64,000 nt of DNA from Pseudarthrobacter sp. NIBRBAC000502770. Its GTDB lineage: Bacteria; Actinomycetota; Actinomycetes; Actinomycetales; Micrococcaceae. The notes beneath the pieces were generated by a model. It saw only the letters and a list, made by a program, of their open reading frames with translations. It did not search any database and had not been told where the DNA came from. Location: contig NZ_CP041198.1 of the NCBI RefSeq assembly GCF_006517815.1, positions 1,054,001-1,118,000 of the forward strand, read 5' to 3'. Positions within the stretch are counted from its first letter, which is position 1; each line of letters begins with the position of its first letter. Made by a program: the position numbers and the translations under genes. Shown here one piece after another: positions 8,808-18,189 of this stretch.

Positions 8808-8843
8808 CTCGACAATCTATCCTTATAGATACATAGTTTCGAG
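8808..8843 (+). promoter_or_regulatory. Possible promoter with a nested inverted repeat in the spacer
   Basis: ATCTAT (8815-8820) and ATAGAT (8825-8830) form a perfect 6-bp inverted repeat around CCTT, nested inside CTCGA (8808-8812) and TCGAG (8839-8843). A TCGACA / 17 nt / CATAGT promoter can be read over the same bases, which would place the repeat as an operator between -35 and -10. The likely target is the DUF3040 gene; the leader would then be about 175 nt long. Confidence 0.35.
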
Positions 8844-9020
8844 TGAATGGACTTACTGCCGGACCCTCTTGGACATGCTCCCGCTCCCGCGACCGCATGC
8901 TGGGTTCCCCTGTTGGCCAAGGCCGGCCAGGCGGGAACTTTCCAGCAATGGCAGGCGTTCTACGGAGTAGAGGTAGTGGCTGGGATCAGCCCGGACGTTG
9001 GCCTACAAAAGGAGGTCGTG

Positions 9021-9392
9021 ATGCCGCTGTCGGAGCACGAACAGAAGCTGCTTGAGCAGCTTGAGAAGCAGCTTCACGAGGACGACCCGAAATTCGCGAA
9101 CTCCATGGGTTCGGATCCCGGGCGTTCATGGTCAACCAGGCATGTGGTCATCGGCGTCCTCGCTGCGCTGGCCGGCGTGTTCCTGCTGCTGGTGGGCGTC
9201 ACGCTGCAGAGCATCCTTGTGGGTGTGCTGGGATTTGTGGTGATGGGCGGCGGGGTTTACTTCGCCACTATGCGCAGCTCCCGCGGCAAACCCGGATCCA
9301 AGGCGGGGGGCGGAAAGACCGGCAAGCAGCGCAGTTCTTTCATGAGCAGCCTGGAAGAGCGCTGGGATGAACGTCGCAGGGGTGAACCCTAA
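9021..9392 (+). CDS. DUF3040 family membrane protein
   Basis: A 123-aa small membrane protein. The ATG at 9021 follows an AAAGGAGG ribosome-binding site by 5 nt and gives the typical family start MPLSEHEQKLLEQLEKQL, so a longer in-frame reading from 8847 is not used. An amphipathic acidic N-terminus of about 35 residues is followed by two hydrophobic segments (about 41-60 and 63-82), then a Gly/Lys-rich basic tail. The family is actinobacterial, of unknown function, and commonly found just upstream of mraZ, as here. Confidence 0.92.
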   Translation: MPLSEHEQKLLEQLEKQLHEDDPKFANSMGSDPGRSWSTRHVVIGVLAALAGVFLLLVGVTLQSILVGVLGFVVMGGGVYFATMRSSRGKPGSKAGGGKTGKQRSSFMSSLEERWDERRRGEP

Positions 9393-9463
9393 CCCCCGGC
9401 ACGGGGCTGGCCGCGTTCCGGCTCCAGGCTCCTCCATTTCGCTCCCCTGACCATGGGGATTGA

Positions 9464-9500
9464 TGCGAAAAGACCCGCTCCGGCGGGTCTTTTCGCATTT
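9464..9500 (+). terminator. Terminator downstream of the DUF3040 gene
   Basis: A 15-bp perfect stem (9464-9478 with 9483-9497) with loop TCCG, followed by TTT. The A-rich left arm means it can also act on the minus strand. It separates the DUF3040 gene from the dcw cluster. Confidence 0.85.
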
Positions 9501-9571
9501 AAGTGGCAATTTCCTGCGAATACCGCCCGCCCCTGCGTCCCGCCGCAATCCGCGGGCGCCGCTGGCGGGAA

Positions 9572-9591
9572 ATTCCTCCACTTCCCACCAC
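9572..9591 (-). promoter_or_regulatory. Inverted near-copy of the MraZ box pair
   Basis: On the minus strand these 20 bases match 9665-9684 on the plus strand at 18 of 20 positions, including GTGG followed 10 bp later by GTGGAG. No good -35/-10 pair goes with it on the minus strand, so it looks like an auxiliary operator and not a second promoter. Confidence 0.45.
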
Positions 9592-9658
9592 CGCCTCGAA
9601 TCCGCGGCATTTCGCGGGATGATTCCCAATATTTGCCCTCGTCGGGGGCGGTTTTGCG

Positions 9659-9690
9659 TTGACTGTGGTGGAAAGTGGAGTAATGTGGAG
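9659..9690 (+). promoter_or_regulatory. mraZ promoter overlapped by three 10-bp-spaced MraZ boxes
   Basis: TTGACT (9659-9664) and TAATGT (9681-9686) make a plausible -35/-10 pair 16 bp apart. GTGGTG (9665), GTGGAG (9675) and GTGGAG (9685) are direct repeats exactly 10 bp apart covering the spacer and -10. MraZ is known to bind tandem G-rich repeats one helical turn apart in its own promoter, so autorepression of the cluster is expected. Confidence 0.75.
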
Positions 9691-9755
9691 GACATAAGAG
9701 GGTGGTTGCAACATAGGGGATGTGCAGTTCCTGACGGCGGACAGGCGGTGGGCCA

Positions 9756-10184
9756 GTGTTTCTGGGCACTCACTCGCCGCGTCTGGATGAAAAGGGACGG
9801 ATCATTCTCCCCGCTAAGTTCCGCGATGAACTTGCCAGCGGCCTGGTGCTCACGAGGGGCCAGGAACGTTGCATCTACGTCTTCAGCGAGAAGGAATTTG
9901 CGCGGGTCCACGAGCAGATGCGGGAGGCTCCAATCTCCTCCAAGCAGGCACGTGACTACATCCGCGTTTTTCTCTCTGGAGCCTCGGACGAGGTACCTGA
10001 CAAGCAGGGGCGCGTGACTATTCCACCGGCGCTCCGGGAGTATGCAGGACTCGGAAGGGAACTTGCCGTCATCGGCGCCGGTACCCGCGCCGAGATCTGG
10101 GACGCCCAGGCTTGGAATGAATACCTCGCGGAGAAGGAAACAGCCTTTTCCGAAACTGACGATCCCATCCCGGGCATTCTCTGA
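9756..10184 (+). CDS. mraZ: Transcriptional regulator MraZ
   Basis: First gene of the dcw cluster, 142 aa. It contains two AbrB-like half-domains with the family motif: [13 protein letters not shown] near residue 11 and [13 protein letters not shown] near residue 82. MraZ forms a ring-shaped oligomer that binds direct repeats in its own promoter; such repeats are visible at 9665-9690. The GTG start gives the expected [15 protein letters not shown]-terminus. The start lies about 70 nt after the predicted -10. Confidence 0.96.
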   Translation: MFLGTHSPRLDEKGRIILPAKFRDELASGLVLTRGQERCIYVFSEKEFARVHEQMREAPISSKQARDYIRVFLSGASDEVPDKQGRVTIPPALREYAGLGRELAVIGAGTRAEIWDAQAWNEYLAEKETAFSETDDPIPGIL

Positions 10185-10351
10185 ATCCCGGAGGGAACGG
10201 CAGGGACGTTTCTTGGATGAGATCTCCAGCCGGCCCATCGGCTGCCAACCTGGCTCACCTTCCCCGGAGCCAGGCGGGCAGGACGGTAGGCGCGGATGGG
10301 GATCTGATCCCAGGAACAGCAGGGGACAACGACGGCGGGAAAGGACAAGGC

Positions 10352-11344
10352 GTGACCGATCAACCCAAGCCCACGTCCGAACGCCACGTACCGGTCCTTC
10401 GCGACCGGTGCATCAATTTGTTGGCACCTGGATTCGAGGCGGCGAGACTGCGCGGCGAAACCCCCATTGCCGTCGACGCCACGCTGGGCATGGGCGGCCA
10501 CTCGGAGGCCATGCTCCAGCGGTTCCCTGACCTCCACCTCATCGGCATTGACCGCGACGAGGAAGCCCTGGCACTCGCCAGGGAGCGGCTGGCACCGTTC
10601 GCAGCCCGGACTGACCTGGTCCACGCGGTGTATGACGAGATCCAGGATGTCCTGGCCGACCTCGGCGTGGCCGAGGTACATGGAATCCTCATGGATCTGG
10701 GTGTCTCCTCCCTGCAGCTTGACGAACGTGAGCGGGGATTCGCCTACTCCTTCGACGCGCCACTGGACATGCGAATGGATACCAGCCGTGGCCAAACCGC
10801 CGCGGACGTGGTCAATACCTACAGCGAAGAAGACCTGGTCCGGATCATCCGCAAATGGGGCGAGGAGAAGTTCGCCGGCCGGATCGCCAACAGGATCGTA
10901 GCGGCGCGTGCCGTGAAGGAATTCACCACCACCGGCGAACTCGTGGAACAGATCCGTTCCGTGGTGCCGGCCTCCGCTGCCAAGTCGGGTGGACATCCCG
11001 CCAAGCGGACCTTCCAGGCTTTGCGGATCGAGGTCAACGAAGAACTCGACGTCCTGGAACGCGCCGTTCCTGCCGCCGTCGAATCCCTGGCCCTGGGCGG
11101 ACGCATCGTGGTCATGTCCTACCACTCGCTGGAAGACAAGATCGTCAAAGGCGTCTTCCAGTCCCGCTCCAAATCTTCGGCTCCCCTCGGTTTTCCGGTG
11201 GAACTGGAGGAACACAAACCCGAACTCAAGACCCTGACCAAAGGCACCGAGGTGCCCACCGCCGTCGAAATCGCCGAAAACCCGCGTGCTGCCTCCGCCA
11301 GGCTTCGTGCGGCAGAACGAATCAGAGCCAGGAGAGCTGCATGA
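10352..11344 (+). CDS. rsmH: 16S rRNA (cytosine(1402)-N(4))-methyltransferase
   Basis: S-adenosylmethionine-dependent methyltransferase (also called MraW) that N4-methylates C1402 in the ribosomal decoding centre. The AdoMet site reads [14 protein letters not shown], followed by GIDRDEEAL and [11 protein letters not shown]; the [14 protein letters not shown] and [11 protein letters not shown] motifs near the C-terminus are family hallmarks. The open frame extends back to 10217, but the GTG at 10352 has AAGGA 6 nt upstream and gives a normal 330-aa protein starting [16 protein letters not shown]. The stop overlaps the ftsL start as ATGA. Confidence 0.94.
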   Translation: MTDQPKPTSERHVPVLRDRCINLLAPGFEAARLRGETPIAVDATLGMGGHSEAMLQRFPDLHLIGIDRDEEALALARERLAPFAARTDLVHAVYDEIQDVLADLGVAEVHGILMDLGVSSLQLDERERGFAYSFDAPLDMRMDTSRGQTAADVVNTYSEEDLVRIIRKWGEEKFAGRIANRIVAARAVKEFTTTGELVEQIRSVVPASAAKSGGHPAKRTFQALRIEVNEELDVLERAVPAAVESLALGGRIVVMSYHSLEDKIVKGVFQSRSKSSAPLGFPVELEEHKPELKTLTKGTEVPTAVEIAENPRAASARLRAAERIRARRAA

Positions 11345-12033
11345 GCACCGCCGCCGTCAAGAACTTTCCCGTTGTTTCCGGTAGCTCGGCGCCCGCCACC
11401 AGGCCGGCGGGCAAACCCGGCGGGGGACAGAAGGCCCGCACGCCGCTCTCCGTGGTCCGCTCGGCCCCGCGGAAGCGCCGTGCGCCCTTCGTCGTGCTGT
11501 GCTTTGCCATGCTCGCAGTGGCCCTGGTGGCAGTGCTGGTCCTGAACATCTCTGTGTCCACCGCCCAGTATCAGCTGGTGGAGCTGCGCGCCAAGCAGAG
11601 CTCGCTGACAAAGACCAACCAGGACCTGACCCAGCAGGTGCAGAGCTTCGAAGCTCCCCAGAACCTCGCTGCCAAGGCCACCGAGCTCGGAATGGTCGCC
11701 TCCACCGTCAAGGGCCAGATTGACCTCTCCACGCTCTCGGTAACTGGAAAAGCCACCCCCGCAGTCAAAGGGGCACCCGCGGGAGCGGTGATCCCCGCGC
11801 CGGCCGTCGCAGGGCAGCTGATCGTACCGTCCGCCAAGGACGCCGCCGCCGGCAACGCACCAGCTCCCGTTGCAGGCCGCACTTCCTCCGCCCCCGCGGC
11901 GGAAGCGGCCCAGGCGGCAGCACAGGCCCAGGCCGCTGCCCAGGCCGCAGCCGCACAGGCGGCAGCAACTCCGGCCCCTGAACTTCACGGCGGCTCGGTG
12001 CCGGCTCCCCAGCAAAAGGTCCCCGGCCAGTAG
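11341..12033 (+). CDS. ftsL: Cell division protein FtsL-like
   Basis: A 230-aa bitopic division protein identified by position between rsmH and ftsI and by topology. It has a basic N-terminal cytoplasmic region (about 1-50), one transmembrane helix (about 50-70), then a short coiled-coil ([25 protein letters not shown]) and an [11 protein letters not shown] motif. FtsL links FtsQ and DivIB-type proteins to the FtsW-FtsI synthase. The C-terminal third is a long Ala/Gln/Pro-rich low-complexity tail that ordinary FtsL proteins lack; in high-GC actinobacteria such tails occur. The 4-nt ATGA overlap implies coupling to rsmH. Confidence 0.85.
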   Translation: MSTAAVKNFPVVSGSSAPATRPAGKPGGGQKARTPLSVVRSAPRKRRAPFVVLCFAMLAVALVAVLVLNISVSTAQYQLVELRAKQSSLTKTNQDLTQQVQSFEAPQNLAAKATELGMVASTVKGQIDLSTLSVTGKATPAVKGAPAGAVIPAPAVAGQLIVPSAKDAAAGNAPAPVAGRTSSAPAAEAAQAAAQAQAAAQAAAAQAAATPAPELHGGSVPAPQQKVPGQ

Positions 12034-12081
12034 GCTGGCACGCAGGCCAGGCAGCAGCGTCGAGCAGCAAGGAAATTCACG

Positions 12082-13887
12082 GTGGCGAAGACGACCGGCA
12101 AAGCAGTAAAAAGCAAGGTACCCAACGCCACAAAGCGATTGCGCCTGGGACTGGGTATTATGCTCACACTCCTGCTGGTGGTGGGCGGCAAGCTCTTCCT
12201 GGTCCAGGGGCTGGATGTCGGCGGCATGGCCGAAGCTGCCCTGAACAGCCGCATGACCTCGGCCATCCTGCCCGCCGAGCGCGGCAGCATCCTGGACTCG
12301 CGGGGCACCGTCCTGGCCAACAGTGTGATCCGCTACAACATCGTGGTTGACCAGCGGGTCAACACCAAGACCGAGTCCTACAAGCGGTATGAGCCGCAGG
12401 CTGACGGCCGTGACAAGTTGGTGGACGTCAGCCGCGACCAAGCCATTTCCGAACTTGCGGCGGCCCTGGGTATGGACACAAATGCCGTCCGCGACGCGGT
12501 CACCGGAACGCAGCCGTATTACATTGTGGCCAAGGACGTGAAGCCAGACGTCGAGGACCGGATCTCCAAGCTCCAGGTTCCAGGCATCGTCGCCGAGGGC
12601 GTCAGCAAGCGCGTATACCCCAACGGTGCCGTGGCCGGAGGAGTAGTGGGATTCCTCCAGGACGGGACCACCGGGCAGGCCGGCATTGAGCAGACGCAGG
12701 ATGACAAGCTGAAGGGAACGGACGGCAAGAGACTGTTCGAGATCGGTGCCGACGGGCTCCGGATCCCGGTTGGTTTGGACGAGCTGACGCCGCCCCAGAA
12801 CGGCAAGGATGTCAAACTCACCCTCAACTCCGATCTCCAGTACTTTGCCCAGCAGGCCATCCAGAGCCAGGCAGACAAACTGAGCGCTGAGTGGGGCGTC
12901 ATCATCGTGATGGATGCCAAGACGGGCAACCTGCTGGCCCTGGCCGACACGAACGCCCCCGACCCCAATAACCCCGGCGCTGTGGCCGCCAAGGACCGCG
13001 GAGTCCGTTCCGTGACCGCGGCATATGAGCCAGGTTCGGTTGAGAAGATGATGACGGCAGCAGCCGTGATCGATGAGGGCCTGGCCAAGCCGCTGGATAC
13101 GTTCACCATTCCACCCACCTACACGGTTGACGGCCAGACGTTCAGCGACGCGTTCACCCATGGCACGGAGGAACGGACGCTGGCCGGAATCATTGGATAC
13201 TCCATGAACACCGGGACCGTGATGGCGGGCCAGCGGCTCAGCAAGGAACAGCGCTACGACTGGTTGAAGAAGTTCGGCATTGGCGAAGCCCCGGATATCG
13301 GGCTGCCCGCCACCGCATCGGGCATCCTGACACCCTCGGACCAGTGGGACGGGCGCCAGCAGTACACCGTCCTGTTTGGGCAGGGCGTATCCCAATCCAC
13401 GCTCCAGACGGTCCGCGCCTACCAAAGCATCGCCAACAACGGCGTCATGCTGCAGCCGCGGTTGATCGATTCCTACATTTCGCCGGACGGCACCGAGGAG
13501 AAAGTGCCCGCCCAGCCGTCCCGGCAGGTCGTTTCGGACAGCACGGCCCACCAGGTCCAGGACATCCTGGAAAGTGCCGTCACCGAGGGCGAAATCAAGG
13601 ATGCCGGCATCGACGGTTACCGGGTGGGGGCCAAGACCGGTACGTCCGAATCGCCCTGCGACGACGGCAAGCCTGGCTACTGCGGCTACACCGCCTCCAT
13701 CGTGGGAATGGCACCAATGGATGATCCGCGGTTTATTGTGGAGGTGGTGCTCCAGCGGCCGAAGGGCAGCATTTACGGCATCACCAACGGGCCGGTGTTC
13801 CGGTCCGTGATGAGCCAGGCGCTGCGGACCTACAACGTCCAGCCTTCAACCGGCGAGCCGGCCAGGCTGCCCCAGTACGCCAAGTAG
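12082..13887 (+). CDS. ftsI: Septal penicillin-binding protein 3 (FtsI/PbpB)
   Basis: Class B transpeptidase of 601 aa that cross-links septal peptidoglycan with FtsW. A transmembrane anchor is near residues 21-41, followed by the dimerisation/pedestal domain (RGSILDSRGTVLA). Transpeptidase motifs are complete: SxxK at Ser319-Lys322 (GSVEK), SxN at Ser374-Asn376 (SMN) and KTG at 518-520. There is no C-terminal PASTA repeat, so PASTA sensing in this window is confined to the kinase at 1.6-3.7 kb. The GTG start is preceded by AAGGAA. Confidence 0.96.
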   Translation: MAKTTGKAVKSKVPNATKRLRLGLGIMLTLLLVVGGKLFLVQGLDVGGMAEAALNSRMTSAILPAERGSILDSRGTVLANSVIRYNIVVDQRVNTKTESYKRYEPQADGRDKLVDVSRDQAISELAAALGMDTNAVRDAVTGTQPYYIVAKDVKPDVEDRISKLQVPGIVAEGVSKRVYPNGAVAGGVVGFLQDGTTGQAGIEQTQDDKLKGTDGKRLFEIGADGLRIPVGLDELTPPQNGKDVKLTLNSDLQYFAQQAIQSQADKLSAEWGVIIVMDAKTGNLLALADTNAPDPNNPGAVAAKDRGVRSVTAAYEPGSVEKMMTAAAVIDEGLAKPLDTFTIPPTYTVDGQTFSDAFTHGTEERTLAGIIGYSMNTGTVMAGQRLSKEQRYDWLKKFGIGEAPDIGLPATASGILTPSDQWDGRQQYTVLFGQGVSQSTLQTVRAYQSIANNGVMLQPRLIDSYISPDGTEEKVPAQPSRQVVSDSTAHQVQDILESAVTEGEIKDAGIDGYRVGAKTGTSESPCDDGKPGYCGYTASIVGMAPMDDPRFIVEVVLQRPKGSIYGITNGPVFRSVMSQALRTYNVQPSTGEPARLPQYAK

Positions 13888-13948
13888 CAGCTGTTCCAGG
13901 CCGGAAGTACCAGCAGCATCCAGCGCATCACAGTGCCCGGGGAGAACC

Positions 13949-15613
13949 ATGCCGGGCGAACTAGCACCATCGGAGATCCCCTTGTCAGAGTTCACCACGC
14001 CCGGCAGCGACGCTGCCCGGGATGAGAAAGCAGGCCGCTTCCGCCCTGCAGCCGTAGCGCCTGTTCCGCTGGCCGCCGTCGGGCAGGCCCTCGGCGTGGC
14101 GATACCCGCTCCGGCCGCCGACATGGAGATCACCGGCATATCCCTCAACTCGCGCACCGTGGAGCCCGGGGACCTCTACGTGGCGTTGCCCGGTGCCAGC
14201 AGGCACGGGGCCGACTTTGCCACTGACGCCATCGGCGCCGGGGCTGTGGCCGTTTTGACGGACGACGCCGGAGCCCGCCTGCTCGCGCTCTCGGCGGAAA
14301 CGCCGGTACCCGTGCTCGTCGTCGAGAAACCCCGCAACGTGGTGGGGCCGCTCTCGGCCATGATCTATGGGAGCCAGCCCTCAGACGGGGACCCGTTGCA
14401 GCTTTTCGGTGTCACGGGTACCAACGGCAAAACCACCACCACCTACTTCATCACCTCGCTGCTGCGCGCCCTGGGCCGGAAGACCGGGCTGATCGGCACC
14501 ATCGAGATCCTGGCCGGCGGGGAGCCGATTCCAAGCCTCCTGACTACTCCGGAGTCGACCGAGGTGCACGGCCTTATTGCCCTGATGCGCGAACGTGGGC
14601 TCGACGCGGCAGCCATGGAAGTGTCCTCGCACGCCATTTCATACCAGCGCGTGGATGGGCTCCTCTTCGACGTCGCGGGGTTCACCAACCTCACCCAGGA
14701 CCACCTGGACCTTCACAACACCATGGAGGAGTACTTCGCCACCAAGGCAGAGCTTTTCACGCCGGGCCGTGCCCGGCGGGCAGTTGTAACGGTCGACGAC
14801 GAGTGGGGCCGGCGGCTGGCCGGCACCGCCCAGGTGCCGGTCACCACGCTCAGCACCACGGGATCGGGCCCGGCGGACTGGACCGTCACTGCTGCTTCGC
14901 CACGGGGCCTGGGGACCGGGTTCACGCTCAGCGGACCCGGCGGCGCCATTCTCGAGGTCCACACCGGGCTGCCCGGCAGCTTCAATGTCGCCAATGCCGC
15001 CCTGGCCGTCCTCATGGTCCTGGCCTCCGGCGTCGATACTGCTGCCCTGCAGGCTGCGCTGGACACCGCGGACCCCTTCACGGTAGCGGTGCCCGGACGG
15101 ATGCAGCTGGTCTCCCACCGGCCGGCCGCCGTAGTGGATTTCGCCCACAACACCGATGCCCTGGCGCGCGCGCTGGAAGCGGTCCGCTCACCGGAACCGG
15201 ATTCGCGCCTGATCGTTGTCTTCGGTGCCACAGGGCAGCGGGACCAGGGCAAACGGCCGGCCATGGGAGCCATCGCCGCCCGCCTCGCCGACACCGTGAT
15301 CATCACCGATGACGACCCCCATGACGAGGATGCTGCGGCGATCCGCGCCGATGTCATGGCAGGCGCCCGTGCAGCCCTCGACAACGAGTCCCTTGGCTCC
15401 GAGCTGCAGGAGGTCTTCCCGCGTGCGGAGGCCATCCGGCACGCTGTAGCCCTTGCACGTCCACAGGACACCATCCTTGTGGCGGGCCGCGGCCACGAAG
15501 TATGGCAGGAAGTGAAGGGCGTGAATATCGCCCTGGACGACAGGGTGGAGCTGCGGACCGCCTTGACAGGCAGGGGATTCAACGTTCTCCACGACGACCG
15601 GATAGAGTCCTAG
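13949..15613 (+). CDS. murE: UDP-N-acetylmuramoyl-dipeptide amino acid ligase MurE (probably L-lysine adding)
   Basis: Mur ligase of 554 aa that adds the third stem-peptide residue to UDP-MurNAc-L-Ala-D-Glu. ATP-binding motif TGTNGKTTT is at about residues 156-164; the central and C-terminal domains follow. In diaminopimelate-adding enzymes the specificity loop reads DNPR; here it reads DDDPHDED (454-461). That departs from DNPR and fits the L-lysine A3-alpha peptidoglycan known in Arthrobacter; the assignment is an inference. The ATG has GGGGAGAA upstream. The first 30 or so residues are an extra Pro/Ser-rich extension; a TTG at 13982 is an alternative start. Confidence 0.94.
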   Translation: MPGELAPSEIPLSEFTTPGSDAARDEKAGRFRPAAVAPVPLAAVGQALGVAIPAPAADMEITGISLNSRTVEPGDLYVALPGASRHGADFATDAIGAGAVAVLTDDAGARLLALSAETPVPVLVVEKPRNVVGPLSAMIYGSQPSDGDPLQLFGVTGTNGKTTTTYFITSLLRALGRKTGLIGTIEILAGGEPIPSLLTTPESTEVHGLIALMRERGLDAAAMEVSSHAISYQRVDGLLFDVAGFTNLTQDHLDLHNTMEEYFATKAELFTPGRARRAVVTVDDEWGRRLAGTAQVPVTTLSTTGSGPADWTVTAASPRGLGTGFTLSGPGGAILEVHTGLPGSFNVANAALAVLMVLASGVDTAALQAALDTADPFTVAVPGRMQLVSHRPAAVVDFAHNTDALARALEAVRSPEPDSRLIVVFGATGQRDQGKRPAMGAIAARLADTVIITDDDPHDEDAAAIRADVMAGARAALDNESLGSELQEVFPRAEAIRHAVALARPQDTILVAGRGHEVWQEVKGVNIALDDRVELRTALTGRGFNVLHDDRIES

Positions 15614-15619
15614 ACCGAG

Positions 15620-17083
15620 ATGATTGCATTTACTGCGGCGGAAATCGCCGAAATCACCAGCGGGCGCCTGGACGCCGATCCCGGAATTACGCCCCTCTCG
15701 GTGGTGACGGATTCACGCGAAGCCACCCAGGGTTCGCTGTACGTCGCGAAGCCGGGCGAGCAGGCCGATGGCCACGATTTCATTGACGCGGCCTTCGCTG
15801 CCGGTGCGGTCCTGGCCCTGGTCGAGCGTCCCGTGGCCGGCCCTAACGGTACTGCCCGCCCGTCAATCGTGGTGGCCGACGCCGTCCTGGCGATGGGGGC
15901 CCTCGCCGCCGAAGCAGTCCGCCGCATCCGCGCCGCCCGTGCTGAAGCCGGCAGCCAGCTGACGGTCGTCGGCATTACCGGTTCGGCCGGCAAGACCACC
16001 ACCAAGGACCTGCTTGCCGGCATCCTGGCGACGCAGGGCAACACCGTGGCACCCAAAGGTTCCTACAACGGCGAGGTGGGCGTCCCGCTCACGGTTTTCC
16101 GGGCAGGCACCGACACCCGCTACCTGGTTATCGAGATGGGGGCCACCGGCATCGGCCACATCCGCTACCTCGCAGAGATGGTCAAACCGGACATCGGCGT
16201 CGTCCTCGCAGTGGGTACCGCCCACGCCGGCGAGTTCGGCGGAGTGGAAAACATCGCACTGGCCAAGGGGGAAATGGTGGAGGGCCTCACGGCCGGGGGG
16301 ACCGCCATCATCAACCTTGACGACGAACGCGTAGCAGCCATGCGCAGCCGCACCCATGCCACGGTCCTCGGCTTTTCCGCGGAAGGCCGCCCGGACGCAC
16401 AGGTGCAGGCCCTGAACGCCGACACCAACACCGGAGGCGGCCCCGAATTCGACCTCCTGCTGCCCGACGGGGCCGCGCCCCGGCACGTCAGCAGCAAGCT
16501 CATTGGAGCGCACCACACGGGTAACCTGCTGGCAGCCGCAGCGGCCGCCTGGGCTGCGGGCGTCCCGGGAGACCACATCGCCCAGTCCCTGGGCAACCAG
16601 GCTGCCGCCAGCCGTTGGCGCATGGAACGCACGGAGCGGCCGGACGGCGTCACCATCATTAACGATGCCTACAACGCCAACCCGGAATCAATGCGCGCCG
16701 CCCTGCGCACCCTCGCCGATCTTGGCCGGGGACGCCGAACCTGGGCCGTGCTCGGTGCCATGCTGGAACTGGGCAACGACTCCATCCGCGAGCACACCGC
16801 CGTGGGAACCCAGGTAGTGCGGCTCAACATCTCGCGGCTGCTGGTGGTGGGCCGGGAAGCGCGGGCCCTCTACGTCTCCGCAGTGCAGGAGGGATCCTGG
16901 GGCGACGAATGCCTCTTCGCGGAAACGCTCGATGAGGCCTACGACGTCCTTGACGCGGAACTCCAGCCAGGTGACCTGGTGCTGTTCAAGTCCTCCAACA
17001 GCGTGGGACTTCGCCACTTGGGCGATCGGATAGCATTACCCCCAGCCCCGACCCCTGCCGACGAAAGGAGCACTCTGCTGTGA
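15620..17083 (+). CDS. murF: UDP-N-acetylmuramoyl-tripeptide--D-alanyl-D-alanine ligase
   Basis: Adds the D-Ala-D-Ala dipeptide to complete the pentapeptide precursor; 487 aa, cytosolic. The N-terminal domain contains VVTDSRE and [17 protein letters not shown]. The ATP-binding loop is [15 protein letters not shown] near residue 117, and [11 protein letters not shown] near residue 350 is a MurF hallmark. The start is 6 nt after murE, and the stop overlaps the mraY start (GTGA). Confidence 0.96.
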   Translation: MIAFTAAEIAEITSGRLDADPGITPLSVVTDSREATQGSLYVAKPGEQADGHDFIDAAFAAGAVLALVERPVAGPNGTARPSIVVADAVLAMGALAAEAVRRIRAARAEAGSQLTVVGITGSAGKTTTKDLLAGILATQGNTVAPKGSYNGEVGVPLTVFRAGTDTRYLVIEMGATGIGHIRYLAEMVKPDIGVVLAVGTAHAGEFGGVENIALAKGEMVEGLTAGGTAIINLDDERVAAMRSRTHATVLGFSAEGRPDAQVQALNADTNTGGGPEFDLLLPDGAAPRHVSSKLIGAHHTGNLLAAAAAAWAAGVPGDHIAQSLGNQAAASRWRMERTERPDGVTIINDAYNANPESMRAALRTLADLGRGRRTWAVLGAMLELGNDSIREHTAVGTQVVRLNISRLLVVGREARALYVSAVQEGSWGDECLFAETLDEAYDVLDAELQPGDLVLFKSSNSVGLRHLGDRIALPPAPTPADERSTLL

Positions 17084-18189
17084 TTGCTCTGCTGATCGGC
17101 GCAGGCCTTGCCCTCCTCTTTGCCCTGGTGGGCACCCCGCTGTTCATCCGCTTGCTGGTGCGCCGCGGCTACGGCCAGTTCATCCGTGACGACGGCCCCA
17201 CATCGCACCACACCAAGCGCGGAACGCCCACCATGGGCGGCACCGTGGTGGTGGCTGCGGTCCTGCTGAGCTATGGGATCACCCACCTCATCATGCTGAT
17301 GATGAACCCTGATTCCCCCGGTCCCTCGGCCTCGGCCCTCATCCTGCTGTTCCTCATGGTTGGCATGGGCCTGGTGGGCTTCCTGGATGATTTCATCAAG
17401 ATTTCCCGGCAGCGGAGCCTTGGCCTGAACGCCAAGGCAAAGCTCATCCTCCAGGCAGCCGTCGGCATCATCTTCGCCATCCTCGCTTTGAACTTCCCCA
17501 ACCACGCCGGGCTGACCCCTGCGTCAACAAAGATCTCGCTCGTCCGGGACGTGCCCTGGCTCGACCTTGCCTTTGGCGGCACCGTCCTGGGCGCGGTGCT
17601 GTTCGTGATCTGGTCCAACCTGATCGTCACCGCCGCCACCAACGGCGTCAACCTCACCGACGGACTGGACGGCCTCGCCGCCGGAGCTTCCATCATGGTG
17701 TTCGGCGCCTACACCCTCATGGGCATCTGGCAGAGCAACCAGGCCTGCGGTTCCCCCCGGGAAGCCGGCAGCGGCTGCTACCTGGTCAGGGACCCCCTGG
17801 ACCTGGCCCTCCTGGCCGCCATCCTCAGCGCCGCGCTGGTGGGCTTCCTGTGGTGGAACACGTCACCGGCAAAAATCTTCATGGGCGACACCGGATCGCT
17901 GGCCATCGGCGGGGCCGTGGCCGGATTTGCCATCTTGTCCCGCACCGAACTGCTGCTTGGCATCGTGGGTGGCCTCTTCGTGCTGATCACGCTGTCCGTC
18001 ATCATCCAGGTGGGCTACTTCAAGGCAACCGGCGGGAAACGCGTGTTCAAGATGGCGCCTCTGCAGCACCACTTCGAGCTGAAGGGCTGGGCCGAAGTGA
18101 CCGTCGTGGTCAGGTTCTGGATTCTGGGCGGACTTTTCGTCGCTGCGGGCCTTGGCATTTTCTACGCTGAATGGGTTGTACTGCTGTGA
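17080..18189 (+). CDS. mraY: Phospho-N-acetylmuramoyl-pentapeptide transferase
   Basis: Polytopic membrane enzyme of 369 aa that transfers phospho-MurNAc-pentapeptide to undecaprenyl phosphate, forming lipid I. About ten hydrophobic segments are visible. Motifs include the cytoplasmic [12 protein letters not shown] near residue 45, [13 protein letters not shown] Asp pair near 105, [15 protein letters not shown] near residue 188 and the C-terminal [10 protein letters not shown]. The GTG start overlaps the murF stop, and the stop overlaps the murD start, both as GTGA. Confidence 0.97.
   Translation: MIALLIGAGLALLFALVGTPLFIRLLVRRGYGQFIRDDGPTSHHTKRGTPTMGGTVVVAAVLLSYGITHLIMLMMNPDSPGPSASALILLFLMVGMGLVGFLDDFIKISRQRSLGLNAKAKLILQAAVGIIFAILALNFPNHAGLTPASTKISLVRDVPWLDLAFGGTVLGAVLFVIWSNLIVTAATNGVNLTDGLDGLAAGASIMVFGAYTLMGIWQSNQACGSPREAGSGCYLVRDPLDLALLAAILSAALVGFLWWNTSPAKIFMGDTGSLAIGGAVAGFAILSRTELLLGIVGGLFVLITLSVIIQVGYFKATGGKRVFKMAPLQHHFELKGWAEVTVVVRFWILGGLFVAAGLGIFYAEWVVLL

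Larger units (their letters stand above)
9393..9755 (+). other. Intergenic region upstream of mraZ (363 bp)
   Basis: It holds a terminator (9464-9500), an isolated AAGTGGCAATTTCC (9502-9515) that partly pairs with 9568-9584, an inverted near-copy of the MraZ box (9572-9591) and the mraZ promoter-operator (9659-9690). No open frame in it looks coding. Confidence 0.7.

Noticed and set aside
8847..9392. Longer reading of the DUF3040 gene from ATG 8847
   Set aside because: The ATG at 9021 has a strong AAAGGAGG site and yields the family's standard N-terminus; the extra 58 residues show no family similarity.
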